Source of the DNA: Actinomyces oricola
GTDB taxonomy: Bacteria; Actinomycetota; Actinomycetes; Actinomycetales; Actinomycetaceae
DNA: 64,000 bases
Assembly (NCBI RefSeq): GCF_004104015.1
Contig: NZ_RYFV01000007.1
Location: 1-64,000 of the forward strand
Reading direction: 5' to 3'
In this document: in pieces, positions 16,389 to 24,402 of the stretch
Layout of the letters: each line of letters starts with the position of its first letter
Position numbering within the stretch: position 1 is the stretch's first letter
The notes under the pieces: generated by a model
What the model was told of the DNA's origin: nothing
The model's database searches: none
Seen by the model: the letters and a program-made list of their open reading frames with translations, nothing else
Made by a program: the position numbers and the translations under genes

Positions 16389-17953
16389 CCCCCTCCAAGC
16401 CGGTAAGACCCGCATCCGCCAAGGGCCGCAGCAGGCGTGCGCGCCGCCGTCGACGCCGGGCCGTGCGGCACGCCGCGAGCCTGCTCCTATCCGCCGTACT
16501 GCTCGCCGCCGTGGTGAGCCTGGCCTGGTGGGGCACGCTCACCCCTCCAGTGCCTCCAAGCCCAGTGAGCGCCGTCAACGTCCTGGCCACCACCACTGAC
16601 ACTCCTTTCGTCTGCCCGGCGGCCCCGAGGAACACGCTGGGCGCGGTCGCCCTGGGGCAGACCACGAGCACCACCACCATCACCCCCCTGCCCGGCGCCT
16701 CGGCACTGTCCTGGGGCCAGGAGGAGTTGGACACCTCGGCGCCCACGGTGCGCACTGATGGCGAGGGCGGCACCCTGCACCTGGTGGCCGGAGAAGTGGC
16801 CGGGCAAGACTCGCCCGCTGGGGGGGTCGTGGGCGTATCCACCACGCTGACCCCCGACGGGGACCTGCGCGGGCTGACCGCCGCACCCTGCTCCCCCGCC
16901 TCAGCGATCTCTTGGTTCGTCGGCGGGTCGACCGCGCTCGGCTCCTCCGCCGAACTGCGCATGACCAACCCCGGGACCACCACGGTCAAAGCGAGAGTGT
17001 CCCTCTACGGCTCCACCGGTCGCCTCGCCCTGCCCTCCAACGGTGAGTTGACCGTACCCGCCGGTCAGACTGTGGCGCTGCTCCTGGAGACGGCCGGGGC
17101 GGCCGACGACCGGGTGGCCCTCTCAGTGGAGGCCGATGGCGGCACCATTGTGCCCGTCCTGGTCACTGAATCCCTCGACGGCGAAACCCCCGCCGGAACC
17201 GAGGTCCTAACCCGTGGGGCCGCCCCCAGCACCAGCCTGAGTGTGCCCGGCGTAGTCCTGGTTGAACCTGAGAACCAGGGCGAGCGCTCCGATGCGCAGA
17301 CCTCAGCAGTCAGCGCCCAATCACCCGCGGTGCGGGTGGTCAACCCCGGCACTGAGGCGGCCACGGTATCCGTTTCCCTCCTGGGGGCCGCCGGGCAGGA
17401 GGCTCTGCCGGGCGCCGAGCAGGTCGTCATCGACCCTGGTGCGGTGTTCGATATCTCCTTGGGCGGTGTGGCACCGGGGCATTACGCGGTGCGAGTCACC
17501 TCCGACGCCCCGGTGAGCGCCGCGGTCCGCCTGGTGCGCAGCGCCGGGGAGTACCCGGCCCGCTCCGGGGCCTTGGCCCATGACATCGCCTGGGTGCAGG
17601 CCACCACCCCCGGGACCCTGGATTCGGCGACCCTCGCGGTGCCCCGCGAACAGGGGCTCTCCCCGGTGGTCGTGCTCTCCAATTCCTCGGCGCGCGACGC
17701 CGCCCTCACCTTGGGGTCGGCGGACGGGTCCTGGACCCAGGAGATCACGGTGCCGGCGTGGTCCACCCTCACCCCTGAAATACCCCAGGGGGTCACAGCG
17801 CTCACCCTCAGCGGCCAGGACGTGGACGCCGTCAGTGCGGCCGCAGTCGTGACCGTTTCGGTCCAGGGGGATGTTCCAGGCGAACTCATTGCCGTCATCC
17901 CGGCGGTGCCCGATGCCGCGGCCCTCAGCGGGCGCCCCATTCTCTTGCGCTAG
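16385..17953 (+). CDS. DUF5719-family membrane-anchored extracytoplasmic protein
   Basis: A 522-residue protein. A very basic N-terminus (RRARRRRRRAVRH) leads into one membrane segment (about 31-52, ASLLLSAVLLAAVVSLAWWG). The rest is a Gly/Ala/Thr-rich, probably beta-rich domain outside the cell, with repeated immunoglobulin-like stretches such as VRVVNPGTEAATVSVSLLGA. This is the DUF5719 pattern, and its place directly after the GT2 gene (ATGA overlap) is the usual one. The function is unknown; co-translation suggests it assists or anchors the glycosyltransferase product. Confidence 0.8.
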   Translation: MTPSKPVRPASAKGRSRRARRRRRRAVRHAASLLLSAVLLAAVVSLAWWGTLTPPVPPSPVSAVNVLATTTDTPFVCPAAPRNTLGAVALGQTTSTTTITPLPGASALSWGQEELDTSAPTVRTDGEGGTLHLVAGEVAGQDSPAGGVVGVSTTLTPDGDLRGLTAAPCSPASAISWFVGGSTALGSSAELRMTNPGTTTVKARVSLYGSTGRLALPSNGELTVPAGQTVALLLETAGAADDRVALSVEADGGTIVPVLVTESLDGETPAGTEVLTRGAAPSTSLSVPGVVLVEPENQGERSDAQTSAVSAQSPAVRVVNPGTEAATVSVSLLGAAGQEALPGAEQVVIDPGAVFDISLGGVAPGHYAVRVTSDAPVSAAVRLVRSAGEYPARSGALAHDIAWVQATTPGTLDSATLAVPREQGLSPVVVLSNSSARDAALTLGSADGSWTQEITVPAWSTLTPEIPQGVTALTLSGQDVDAVSAAAVVTVSVQGDVPGELIAVIPAVPDAAALSGRPILLR

Positions 17954-17959
17954 CTTTCG

Positions 17960-18040
17960 CACTGGGCGACACCTGCGGCGGCCCGTTCCCAACGCCCCTC
18001 ACGCCATCAAGCACGTCATCAAGGCGCATTGCGCCCAGTG
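17960..18040. terminator. Inverted repeat in the convergent gap after the DUF5719 gene
   Basis: CACTGGGCG (17960-17968) and CGCCCAGTG (18032-18040) are a perfect nine-base inverted repeat. A short GGCGC-ATT-GCGCC hairpin lies next to the right arm. It lies between the stop codons of two converging genes, so a two-way terminator is plausible. Confidence 0.35.
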
Positions 18041-18043
18041 GCC

Positions 18044-18511
18044 TCAGCGAGCCTCCGGGTCGATCTCCTCCGGGCGGCGCCCGAGCATGAGAGCCACCTG
18101 CTCGACCACCACCCGCTGGACCAGCTCAGCCAGCTCGGCGCGGTCGCGCGCCCGGAAGGTCACCGGGCGGCGGTAGATGACAACACGGGCCGGGAGTCCG
18201 GCATGCGGATCGGCGGTAAAACCCCGGCCCAACACCACACCCCGCTCCCAAGGCGCAGGGTCGGAGGGCGGCACCTCCTCCACGGCGAACTGGATGGCGG
18301 TGACCTGGGGGACTCGGGAGGCCAGGGCGTCCGCCGCACGGACCACCATGTCGTCGAAAACCTCCGCCCGGGTCCGCCACCCGGGAAGAACCGGGGGCAT
18401 GAGAGGGCCCCGCAGCCCGTGCCCGTGCCGGTCCCGACGACGCCGCGCCACAGGAGCGCGGACGGTCGGGCGGTGCTGTACGGGACTCACGCCCCCAACC
18501 CTACGGGCCAC
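18044..18511 (-). CDS. Zincin-like metallopeptidase-family protein lacking HExxH
   Basis: A 155-residue protein (from GTG 18511; GTG 18490 also possible). The opening RRRRDRHGHGLRGPLMPP, then RTRAEVFDDMVVRAADAL, match the actinobacterial metallopeptidase family placed beside whiB and DUF3499 genes. In zinc-binding members the C-terminal helix carries HExxH. Here the matching position reads VVVEQVALMLGRRPEEID, keeping the glutamate but neither histidine. Peptidase activity is therefore unlikely, and a structural or binding role is more probable. It is divergent from the DUF3499 gene; the 240-bp gap between them (18512-18751) shows no other gene. Confidence 0.75.
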   Translation of the reverse strand: MARRVGGVSPVQHRPTVRAPVARRRRDRHGHGLRGPLMPPVLPGWRTRAEVFDDMVVRAADALASRVPQVTAIQFAVEEVPPSDPAPWERGVVLGRGFTADPHAGLPARVVIYRRPVTFRARDRAELAELVQRVVVEQVALMLGRRPEEIDPEAR

Positions 18512-18751
18512 CGGCTCCGGGGGCGGCAGGCGCGGCCGCGCCTGCGCTGGTTGCGTCCCCTAAGCCGGTTTCGCCACATATTCGCCCACCTAATGGGCGG
18601 GGCGGGAGCCGGCCGTGGAGGGCGCGGCCGCGGGGGTGACATCCGCGGGGCCTGACCGCCCATGAGGACCGTGAAGGACCGTGAGCGGTGCGGTCGCGCT
18701 CGCCCGGGGTGGCTGGACGCAAAACAGGGGCGGCCGCGGTAGCCTGCGTCA

Positions 18752-19189
18752 GTGAGAAGCGTCCGACGCTGCCGGCGTCCCGGCTGTGAGAACCCCGCTG
18801 TGGCGACCCTGACGAGCGTGTACGCGGACTCCACCATTGTGCTGGGGCCGTTGGCCACCGAACGCGAGCCCGAGGCCTACGACTTGTGTCAGAAGCACGT
18901 GGACTCCTTCACCGCCCCGCGCGGCTGGCAGGTCATCCGCCTGGCCACCGACTTCGCCCCAGCGCCCCCCAGCGAGGATGACCTGCTGGCCCTGGCCGAC
19001 GCCGTGCGCGAGGCCTCCAGGGTGCCCCGGCCCTCCCCGCAGCCCGTCGAGCGCGCCGGCAGGCCAGGGGGCATTGTGCCCGGCCCCCTCACCCGTGACC
19101 CGGTCTCGCCGGCAGCACCTCCCCTGGCCACGGGGGAGATTCTGCGCCGCGGTCACCTGCGCGTCCTGCGTGGGGACAAGGAGGACTGA
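18752..19189 (+). CDS. DUF3499-family protein
   Basis: A 145-residue protein starting with GTG 18752. The N-terminus CRRPGCENPAVATLTSVYAD has the paired-cysteine pattern of a small zinc-binding domain, completed by YDLCQKHVDSF. The C-terminal 50 residues are proline-rich and probably disordered. DUF3499 proteins are conserved in actinobacteria in this gene order; the function is unknown. The Trm112-like gene follows one base after the stop codon. Confidence 0.85.
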   Translation: MRSVRRCRRPGCENPAVATLTSVYADSTIVLGPLATEREPEAYDLCQKHVDSFTAPRGWQVIRLATDFAPAPPSEDDLLALADAVREASRVPRPSPQPVERAGRPGGIVPGPLTRDPVSPAAPPLATGEILRRGHLRVLRGDKED

Positions 19190-19190
19190 G

Positions 19191-19406
19191 ATGACCGGCA
19201 GCGCCCTGCCGGCCTGGCTGCGCGAATCGCTGCGTTGCCCGGTAACCGGAGGGGAACTCGTAGACGACCTGGATGAGCAGGGCCGTCCGCAGCTGGTCTC
19301 GCCCGGTGCGGCCCTGGCCTACCCCGTGCGCAATGGTGTTCCCATCCTGCTCGCCGGCCAGGCCCGTCCCCTGTCAGGCGCCGACTCGGCCGACCCCCGC
19401 CCCTGA
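19191..19406 (+). CDS. Trm112-like (UPF0434) small protein
   Basis: A 71-residue protein beginning at ATG 19191, with GGAGG at 19180-19184. It reads LRCPVTGGELVDDLDEQGRP and ends its fold with AYPVRNGVPILLAGQAR, the Trm112/UPF0434 pattern (CP at the start, YPVR(N/D)GIPvLL at the end). Family members in other organisms activate methyltransferases; that partner is unknown here. The second cysteine pair of zinc-binding Trm112 is absent. Confidence 0.8.
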   Translation: MTGSALPAWLRESLRCPVTGGELVDDLDEQGRPQLVSPGAALAYPVRNGVPILLAGQARPLSGADSADPRP

Positions 19407-19540
19407 GGCGCCCCGGCTGCCGGCGGATCCAGGTAACGGGCGCGCGAGGCCGCCTGCGCCGGCCCGGGTCCTTAAGAGGGGTGCCACCCGGCTCCAGGGG
19501 TCGCGCCGTCCGGGATCCCCTGGGGGTGTGCGGGCTTGGG

Positions 19541-19743
19541 GGTTGCACATTCTTTCTTCCCTCAAGGAGTGGGGAGGCGCGGAATCCTGCGGATCTGCTC
19601 GAGATCTGGGGGTCCGGGAAGGGGATGAATGTGCGAACGGGTACGTCGTTGCACATTCATCCTTGTCGAACCGACCCCCTACGATGAGGGATCGTTGAAA
19701 TACCAACGATCCCTCACAGGCTGGTGCAAGAAGAATGTGCAAC
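19541..19743. repeat. Short MITE-like element made of inverted repeats
   Basis: The outer ends are inverted copies: GTTGCACATTCTTTCTT (19542-19558) against AAGAAGAATGTGCAAC (19728-19743). Inside are GGATGAATGTGC (19623-19634) and its perfect complement GCACATTCATCC (19651-19662). A third pair is the perfect hairpin TGAGGGATCGTTG (19685-19697) and CAACGATCCCTCA (19704-19716). The core GCACATTC thus occurs four times in alternating orientation. It could be a non-autonomous mobile element, an operator array or a structured RNA. Confidence 0.5.
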
Positions 19744-19806
19744 ACCGCCACGCCTGACTCCTGTGGACGCGCTGGTTTCCTTGAGGTTGGCCGGGCCCGA
19801 GCGCGT

Positions 19807-19901
19807 CGGCGGGGGCCTGCAGGCCCAGGACATCAGGGAGATACCGTGAAGAGCTCAGGGGTCGTGCCGGCGGGGGCCTGCAGGCCCAGGACGTCAGGGA
19901 G
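19807..19901. repeat. 34-bp direct repeat, two copies
   Basis: The units at 19807-19840 and 19868-19901 differ at one base. Each starts CGGCGGGGGCCTGCAGGCCC and ends in TCAGGGAG. Each contains the palindrome GGCCTGCAGGCC. The copies are 61 bp apart, start to start. No coding role was seen. Confidence 0.6.
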
Positions 19902-20058
19902 GCACCCCTGCCCTCGGCATTGAGGAAGGGCTTGTTGATGCTGGCAGTGTTCTCCCCGAGCAGCCCCGCCCTCGAGGTGGTCTCCGTCTGGTCCGGGGTG
20001 AGGCGCCCCGGCCGGTGCGCCCATGAGTCGAAGCACGACAGGGTGGAGCGGGCCCCGT

Positions 20059-20928
20059 TCAGGAGCCCGGGGCGCGCACCCCGAAGGGCGGGCGGGCGAA
20101 CTGCGCAGCGGCCCGCTGGTCGGCCTGACGGTCGCGCTGCTCCAGAAGCAGCTCCCGATTCCTGCGCTCGGTCAAGACCGCCGCCAGCAGCCGCTCCGGG
20201 TGCGTGCCCAGGGGCGGGGGCGGGGAAACGCAGGCCAGGGCCTGGCCGGCCAAGTAGCGCCCCAGGCGGTCCCTGGCGTCAGGGCGCAGGGACGAGGCCC
20301 GTTGCAGGAAGGTGCGGCCCACCAGGGCCAGGTTGCCCGGCAGGGCGCGCAGGTCCGCTCCCTGAGCCCACTCGGCCAGCTCCGGGGGCATGAGCAGCGG
20401 TGGGGAGGCGTGGCCGGCAGCCCGGTCCCGCACCACATAGGTGCCCGCCATGAGGTCCCCCAGCCGCTTGCCGCGCCGCGTTATCGCACAGGTCGCCACC
20501 GCGATCATGCCCTGGAAGAACCACACCTCCACCGCGGAGGCCAAAACCCGCACCAGGCAGTGGCGCAATCGCACCGGCCCACCGTCGTCGCGCACCACCC
20601 GGCTGCCGGCCACCAGCCTGCCGGCGCTGCGCCCCCGCGTCAGCACCTCGACGGTCAGGGGGATCAGCACAACCCAGGTGAAAAAGAAAAGAGCCACCAT
20701 GGTGGCGGCCATCGCGCCCGATACTTGGAGGTCGAACCTGTCCACCAGGGCGGCGAAGGTCAGCACCGTGAGCGCGAGGCAGATGCTGTAGAGGGTGTAG
20801 TCAATGAGCCCGGAGATGATTCGGACACCCACGGAGGCCGGGACCACTTCCAGGGCGACCGCCTCCCCAGTCACCATGAGGTCCCGTTCGATCATTCGCT
20901 CGGAGGAGGAATCAATGTGGTTCACCAT
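20059..20928 (-). CDS. RDD-family membrane protein
   Basis: A 289-residue protein. The RDD domain begins at about residue 30 (PASVGVRIISGLIDYTLYS) with the Arg and Asp that name the family, then membrane helices near 36-60 and 70-95. The RGRSAGRLVAGSRVVRDDGG and RRGKRLGDLMAGTYVVRD loops are typical. The last 110 residues are cytoplasmic and Ala/Arg/Leu-rich. ATG 20928 has AGGGAG about seven bases upstream. Its function is unknown; RDD genes regularly accompany SpoIIM, DUF58 and MoxR genes in actinobacteria, as here. It is divergent from the SpoIIM gene with 14 bp between the starts. Confidence 0.88.
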   Translation of the reverse strand: MVNHIDSSSERMIERDLMVTGEAVALEVVPASVGVRIISGLIDYTLYSICLALTVLTFAALVDRFDLQVSGAMAATMVALFFFTWVVLIPLTVEVLTRGRSAGRLVAGSRVVRDDGGPVRLRHCLVRVLASAVEVWFFQGMIAVATCAITRRGKRLGDLMAGTYVVRDRAAGHASPPLLMPPELAEWAQGADLRALPGNLALVGRTFLQRASSLRPDARDRLGRYLAGQALACVSPPPPLGTHPERLLAAVLTERRNRELLLEQRDRQADQRAAAQFARPPFGVRAPGS

Positions 20929-20954
20929 GGCAGACTCCCTGCGTGGATATTGAT
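20902..20954 (+). promoter_or_regulatory. Possible leader peptide overlapping the SpoIIM start
   Basis: GGAGGAGGA (20902-20910) lies five bases before ATG 20916. This opens the frame MWFTMADSLRGY, which stops at TGA 20952-20954, just past the SpoIIM GTG at 20943. The SpoIIM start itself has no ribosome site, so ribosomes ending the short frame may restart on it. The first 13 codons also overlap the RDD start on the other strand. Confidence 0.35.
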
Positions 20955-21938
20955 GCTTTTGCTGCCGCGCACCGCGACCAGTGGGAGCGCCTCGACTCGC
21001 TCGTGGCGCGCCGTCGCCTCTCCGGGGCCGAGGCCGACGAGCTGGTGACCCTTTACCGGGCCAGCGCCCGACACCTTTCGCGCATCCGCACCGGGGCCCC
21101 CGACCCCCAGCTCATTGCCGAGATGTCTACCCGCGTGGCGGCAGCCCGTGGCCGCTTGACGGGCACGCGCGAGGCGCGCCTGAGCGACCTTAAACGCTTC
21201 CTGATCTACTCCGTGCCCGCCGCCCTGTACCGGGTGCGCTGGTGGACGGTGGGGGTCATGGTCGTGGAGATCGCCATAGCGGTGGTTATTGCCGTGTGGA
21301 CGGTGCGCAGCCCAGCGGCCATGTCGGCACTGGGCACCCCGGCCATGCTGGACCAGTATGCCAACGAATCCTTTGAGGCCTACTACTCCGAGTACGCGCC
21401 CTCCGAGTTCGCCGCCTCCGTGTGGACCAATAACGCCCGCATTGCCGCGATCTGCGTGGCCAGCGGCGTGACCGGCTTCGTGCCGCTCTACGTCCTGTAC
21501 GGCAATGCGGTCATGCTGGGGCAGGCCGGCGCCGTCATGGCCGACCACGACCTGCTCTGGGAGTTCTTCGCCCTCATCCTGCCCCACGGGCTGCTGGAGC
21601 TCACCTGCATCTTCGTTGCCGGCGGGGCCGGGCTGCGCCTGTTCTGGACACTGCTGGTACCCGGCCCCCGCTCCCGCGGGGTCGCCCTGGCCACCGAGGG
21701 GCGTGCACTGATGACCGTGGCGGTCGGGCTGACCGGCGCCCTGGCCGTCGCCGGTGTCATTGAAGCCTTCGTGACCCCGGCCCCCATGCCCTGGGCGGTC
21801 AAGATCACCATTGGCGCCCTGGCATTGGCCGCCCTGTGGGTCTACACCCTGGTCCTGGGGCGGCGTGCAGTGCTGGCGGGGCACAGCGGGGACCTGGAGG
21901 AGACCGAGGCCGGCAGCACACTTCCCGAGGCGGGCTGA
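20943..21938 (+). CDS. SpoIIM (stage II sporulation protein M)-family membrane protein
   Basis: A 331-residue multi-pass membrane protein from GTG 20943 (MDIDAFAAAHRDQWERLDSL), the normal family start. A cytoplasmic helical N-terminus of about 85 residues is followed by about six membrane segments, with FVPLYVLYGNAVMLGQAGAV and ALILPHGLLELTCIFVAGGA being the conserved core. Non-sporulating actinobacteria carry this in the DUF58/MoxR cluster, where the role is not established. There is no Shine-Dalgarno sequence directly before the GTG. A 12-codon frame with its own strong ribosome site overlaps the start. Confidence 0.88.
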   Translation: MDIDAFAAAHRDQWERLDSLVARRRLSGAEADELVTLYRASARHLSRIRTGAPDPQLIAEMSTRVAAARGRLTGTREARLSDLKRFLIYSVPAALYRVRWWTVGVMVVEIAIAVVIAVWTVRSPAAMSALGTPAMLDQYANESFEAYYSEYAPSEFAASVWTNNARIAAICVASGVTGFVPLYVLYGNAVMLGQAGAVMADHDLLWEFFALILPHGLLELTCIFVAGGAGLRLFWTLLVPGPRSRGVALATEGRALMTVAVGLTGALAVAGVIEAFVTPAPMPWAVKITIGALALAALWVYTLVLGRRAVLAGHSGDLEETEAGSTLPEAG

Positions 21939-21964
21939 GGGGTCCGCGTCCCGCACCCCGGCCA

Positions 21965-23257
21965 TTAGAGCCTCCCCGCGGCCTTGAGCGCCAGGTAGGT
22001 GTCGGCCAGCGCCGGGGCCAGGGACCCGGGCGGGGCCTGCACAACCTCGGCCCCGGCCCGCAGCAGACGCTGACGCACCGCGTCGAGTTCAACCAGGTCG
22101 TGCTCGGCGGCGGCAGCCGTGTAGGCGCTCTCAGCGTCGGCGCGCGTTTGACGCAGCACCTCCAGCCCCGGGTCGGTGGCGCAGGCCACCACCAGCGTGT
22201 GGTCGGTGGCCAAAGCGCCCAACGCCCTCACCATGGAGGCGTCGGTGCCCGAACCGTCCAGGGCGGTGAGGACCACCACCAGGGCGCGCTGGGACAGGGC
22301 CCGGCGCACCGTCGAGGTCACCAGAGTCCAGTCGATCTCCACCAGGGTGGCCTCCAGGGGGGCGAATTGGTCGGCCAGGGCACTCATGAGGGCCGGCCCG
22401 GCCTCCCCGCGCACCTGCATGCGCAGGGCCGTGTCCACGGCAATGACATCAATCCGGTCGCCGGCCCGTGAAGCCAGTGCGGACAGCAGTAGGGCGGCCT
22501 CCATATGGGCGTCGAGCCGGGGGGCGTCCTCCAGACGGGCGGCGGCCAGCCGACTGGTGTCCAGGACAATGAGGACACGCCGGTCCCGCTCAGGGCGCCA
22601 GGTGCGCACCACCACCTCGCCGCGCCGGGCCGTGGAACGCCAATCAATGGAGCGCACGTCATCGCCCACGACGTACTCACGCAGAGAATCGAACTCGGTC
22701 CCCGCCCCGCGCACCATGACGGTGCTGCGCCCGTCGAGCTCACGCAGGCGCGCTAACCGGCTGGCCAGGTGGCGGCGAGAGGCGAAAGCCGGCAGCACCC
22801 GCAGCCGTGCCGGACAGCGCAAGGAGGCCTGCCGCCCGGCCAACCCGAGCGGTCCGGGTATGCGCACCGTGACCAGATCGGCGTCTCGGTCTCCACGGCG
22901 CGAGGGAGTGAGCGTCGTGCGGCTGCGGCGCCGCTGTCCCGGAGGAAGCTCCATGGTGGAGCGCTCCCGGGTGGCCCCCGCCGACGGCGGCCAGGCGTCA
23001 CGCACTTGTGCGCGCACCTGGCGCGGCCCATCGTTGAATACCGTCAGGGTCGCCGTTGTCGACTCTCCCAGCCGCACCACCCGCGCCACTGAGCGCGTCA
23101 CGCGCAGCCTCCTCGGCGAGGGCGCGGCAATGGCGTCCAGGCAGGCCGCCGTCAGCACCACCGTTGACCAGGCCACAATCGTGGCCGGACGCGGCACCAG
23201 CATGACCAGCACCACACCGGCGACCAACGCCCACACCGTGCGCATGGTCAGGTACAC
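21965..23257 (-). CDS. DUF58-domain protein
   Basis: A 430-residue protein. Two N-terminal membrane segments (about 8-24 and 26-45) anchor it. The extended middle contains the DUF58 signature GTEFDSLREYVVGDDVRSID followed by WRSTARRGEVVVRTWRPE. The C-terminal part is von Willebrand A-like (VLIVLDTSR, a degenerate metal site). DUF58 proteins are paired with MoxR AAA ATPases, and the MoxR gene lies directly upstream (41 bp). The pair is thought to assemble or mature envelope complexes. The start is ATG 23257 or ATG 23245. Confidence 0.9.
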   Translation of the reverse strand: MYLTMRTVWALVAGVVLVMLVPRPATIVAWSTVVLTAACLDAIAAPSPRRLRVTRSVARVVRLGESTTATLTVFNDGPRQVRAQVRDAWPPSAGATRERSTMELPPGQRRRSRTTLTPSRRGDRDADLVTVRIPGPLGLAGRQASLRCPARLRVLPAFASRRHLASRLARLRELDGRSTVMVRGAGTEFDSLREYVVGDDVRSIDWRSTARRGEVVVRTWRPERDRRVLIVLDTSRLAAARLEDAPRLDAHMEAALLLSALASRAGDRIDVIAVDTALRMQVRGEAGPALMSALADQFAPLEATLVEIDWTLVTSTVRRALSQRALVVVLTALDGSGTDASMVRALGALATDHTLVVACATDPGLEVLRQTRADAESAYTAAAAEHDLVELDAVRQRLLRAGAEVVQAPPGSLAPALADTYLALKAAGRL

Positions 23258-23298
23258 GCCGGGCCCTCCCTTCCTGTCCTATGGGGCATGACGCTGTT

Positions 23299-24402
23299 TC
23301 AGCGGGGGACCGGCACCGAACGCAGCACGCCGTTGATCACCGACTCGGTGGTGACCCCCTCCATCTCGGCTTCGGCGCGCAGCTGGATGCGGTGGCGCAG
23401 CGTAGGCAGAGCCAGGGCCTTGACGTCGTCGGGGGTGATGAAGGAGCGGCCGCCCAGCCACGCCCAGGCCCGCGAGGAGGCCAACAGCGCCGTCGCCCCA
23501 CGGGGGGACACCCCCAGGGCCACGGAGGGTGTCGTTCGGGTTGCCCGCACCAGGTCAACGACATAGGCGAGTACTTCGGGGGCGGCCCCCACGGTGCGCA
23601 CCTGGGCGCGGGCAGCCGACAGGTCCTCAGGAGTGGCCACAGCCCGAAGACCCGCACTGGTCAGGTCCCGGGGGTCGAAGCCCCCCGAGTGGCGTGAGAG
23701 CACCTCGATCTCCTCATTGCGCTCAGGCAGCGGCAGCACGAGCTTGAGCAGGAAGCGGTCCAACTGGGCCTCAGGCAGGGGGTAGGTGCCCTCGTACTCC
23801 ACCGGGTTCTGGGTGGCAATGACCATAAAGGGCTCCGGCAGGGGACGAGGAGTTCCGTCCACTGAGACCTGGCGCTCCTCCATGGCCTCCAGGAGCGCGG
23901 CCTGGGTCTTGGGCGGAGTGCGGTTGATCTCGTCAGCCAGAAGGAGGTTGGTGAACACCGGACCGGCCCTGAAGGAGAATTCGGCGCTGCGCGAGTCGTA
24001 AACCAGTGAACCGGTGACGTCACCGGGCATGAGATCAGGGGTGAACTGGATGCGCTTAGTGCCTATATCCAGGGCTTGGGCCAGGGAGCGGACCAGCAGC
24101 GTCTTGGCCACACCGGGCACGCCCTCCAGCAGCACGTGCCCACCGGCCAACATGGCTATGACCAACCCGGTCACGGCGGCGTCTTGACCCACAATCGCCT
24201 TGCCGACCTCAGAGCGCACGGCTACCAGCCGGGAGCGAGGATCGAGGGCGGGTTGGGGGGAGCCGGCCGAGGCCCCCTCGGCGGCTGCTGAGGCTGCCGC
24301 GGGCACCGAGCCATAACCCCCGGGGCCGGTCGTCAGTGTCGTGGTGGCGGCCTCGTGAGAGGCGTCGGATGCGCTGGCCTCAGCGCCGGTGGGGGTGCTC
24401 AT
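23299..24402 (-). CDS. MoxR-family AAA+ ATPase
   Basis: A 367-residue AAA+ ATPase of the MoxR/RavA group. An Ala/Ser-rich tail of about 55 residues precedes the core. Walker A is GVPGVAKT ([20 protein letters not shown]), Walker B is [14 protein letters not shown], sensor 1 is [20 protein letters not shown] and the arginine finger is QLDRFLLKL. The C-terminal lid has [18 protein letters not shown]. MoxR proteins act as chaperones for von Willebrand A proteins such as the DUF58 product of the next gene. The start overlaps the end of the DUF4350 gene by four bases (ATGA). Confidence 0.93.
   Translation of the reverse strand: MSTPTGAEASASDASHEAATTTLTTGPGGYGSVPAAASAAAEGASAGSPQPALDPRSRLVAVRSEVGKAIVGQDAAVTGLVIAMLAGGHVLLEGVPGVAKTLLVRSLAQALDIGTKRIQFTPDLMPGDVTGSLVYDSRSAEFSFRAGPVFTNLLLADEINRTPPKTQAALLEAMEERQVSVDGTPRPLPEPFMVIATQNPVEYEGTYPLPEAQLDRFLLKLVLPLPERNEEIEVLSRHSGGFDPRDLTSAGLRAVATPEDLSAARAQVRTVGAAPEVLAYVVDLVRATRTTPSVALGVSPRGATALLASSRAWAWLGGRSFITPDDVKALALPTLRHRIQLRAEAEMEGVTTESVINGVLRSVPVPR

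Larger units (their letters stand above)
19407..20058. other. 652-bp gap without a gene; holds an inverted-repeat element and a direct repeat
   Basis: No frame here has a protein-like sequence. It contains a 200-bp region of nested inverted repeats (19541-19743) and two copies of a 34-bp sequence (19807-19840 and 19868-19901). Composition in 19541-19743 is visibly more AT-rich than its surroundings. Confidence 0.6.

Noticed and set aside
18512-18751. Possible small gene between the zincin-like gene and the DUF3499 gene
   Set aside because: No frame has a start with a ribosome site and a recognisable or GC3-consistent sequence.
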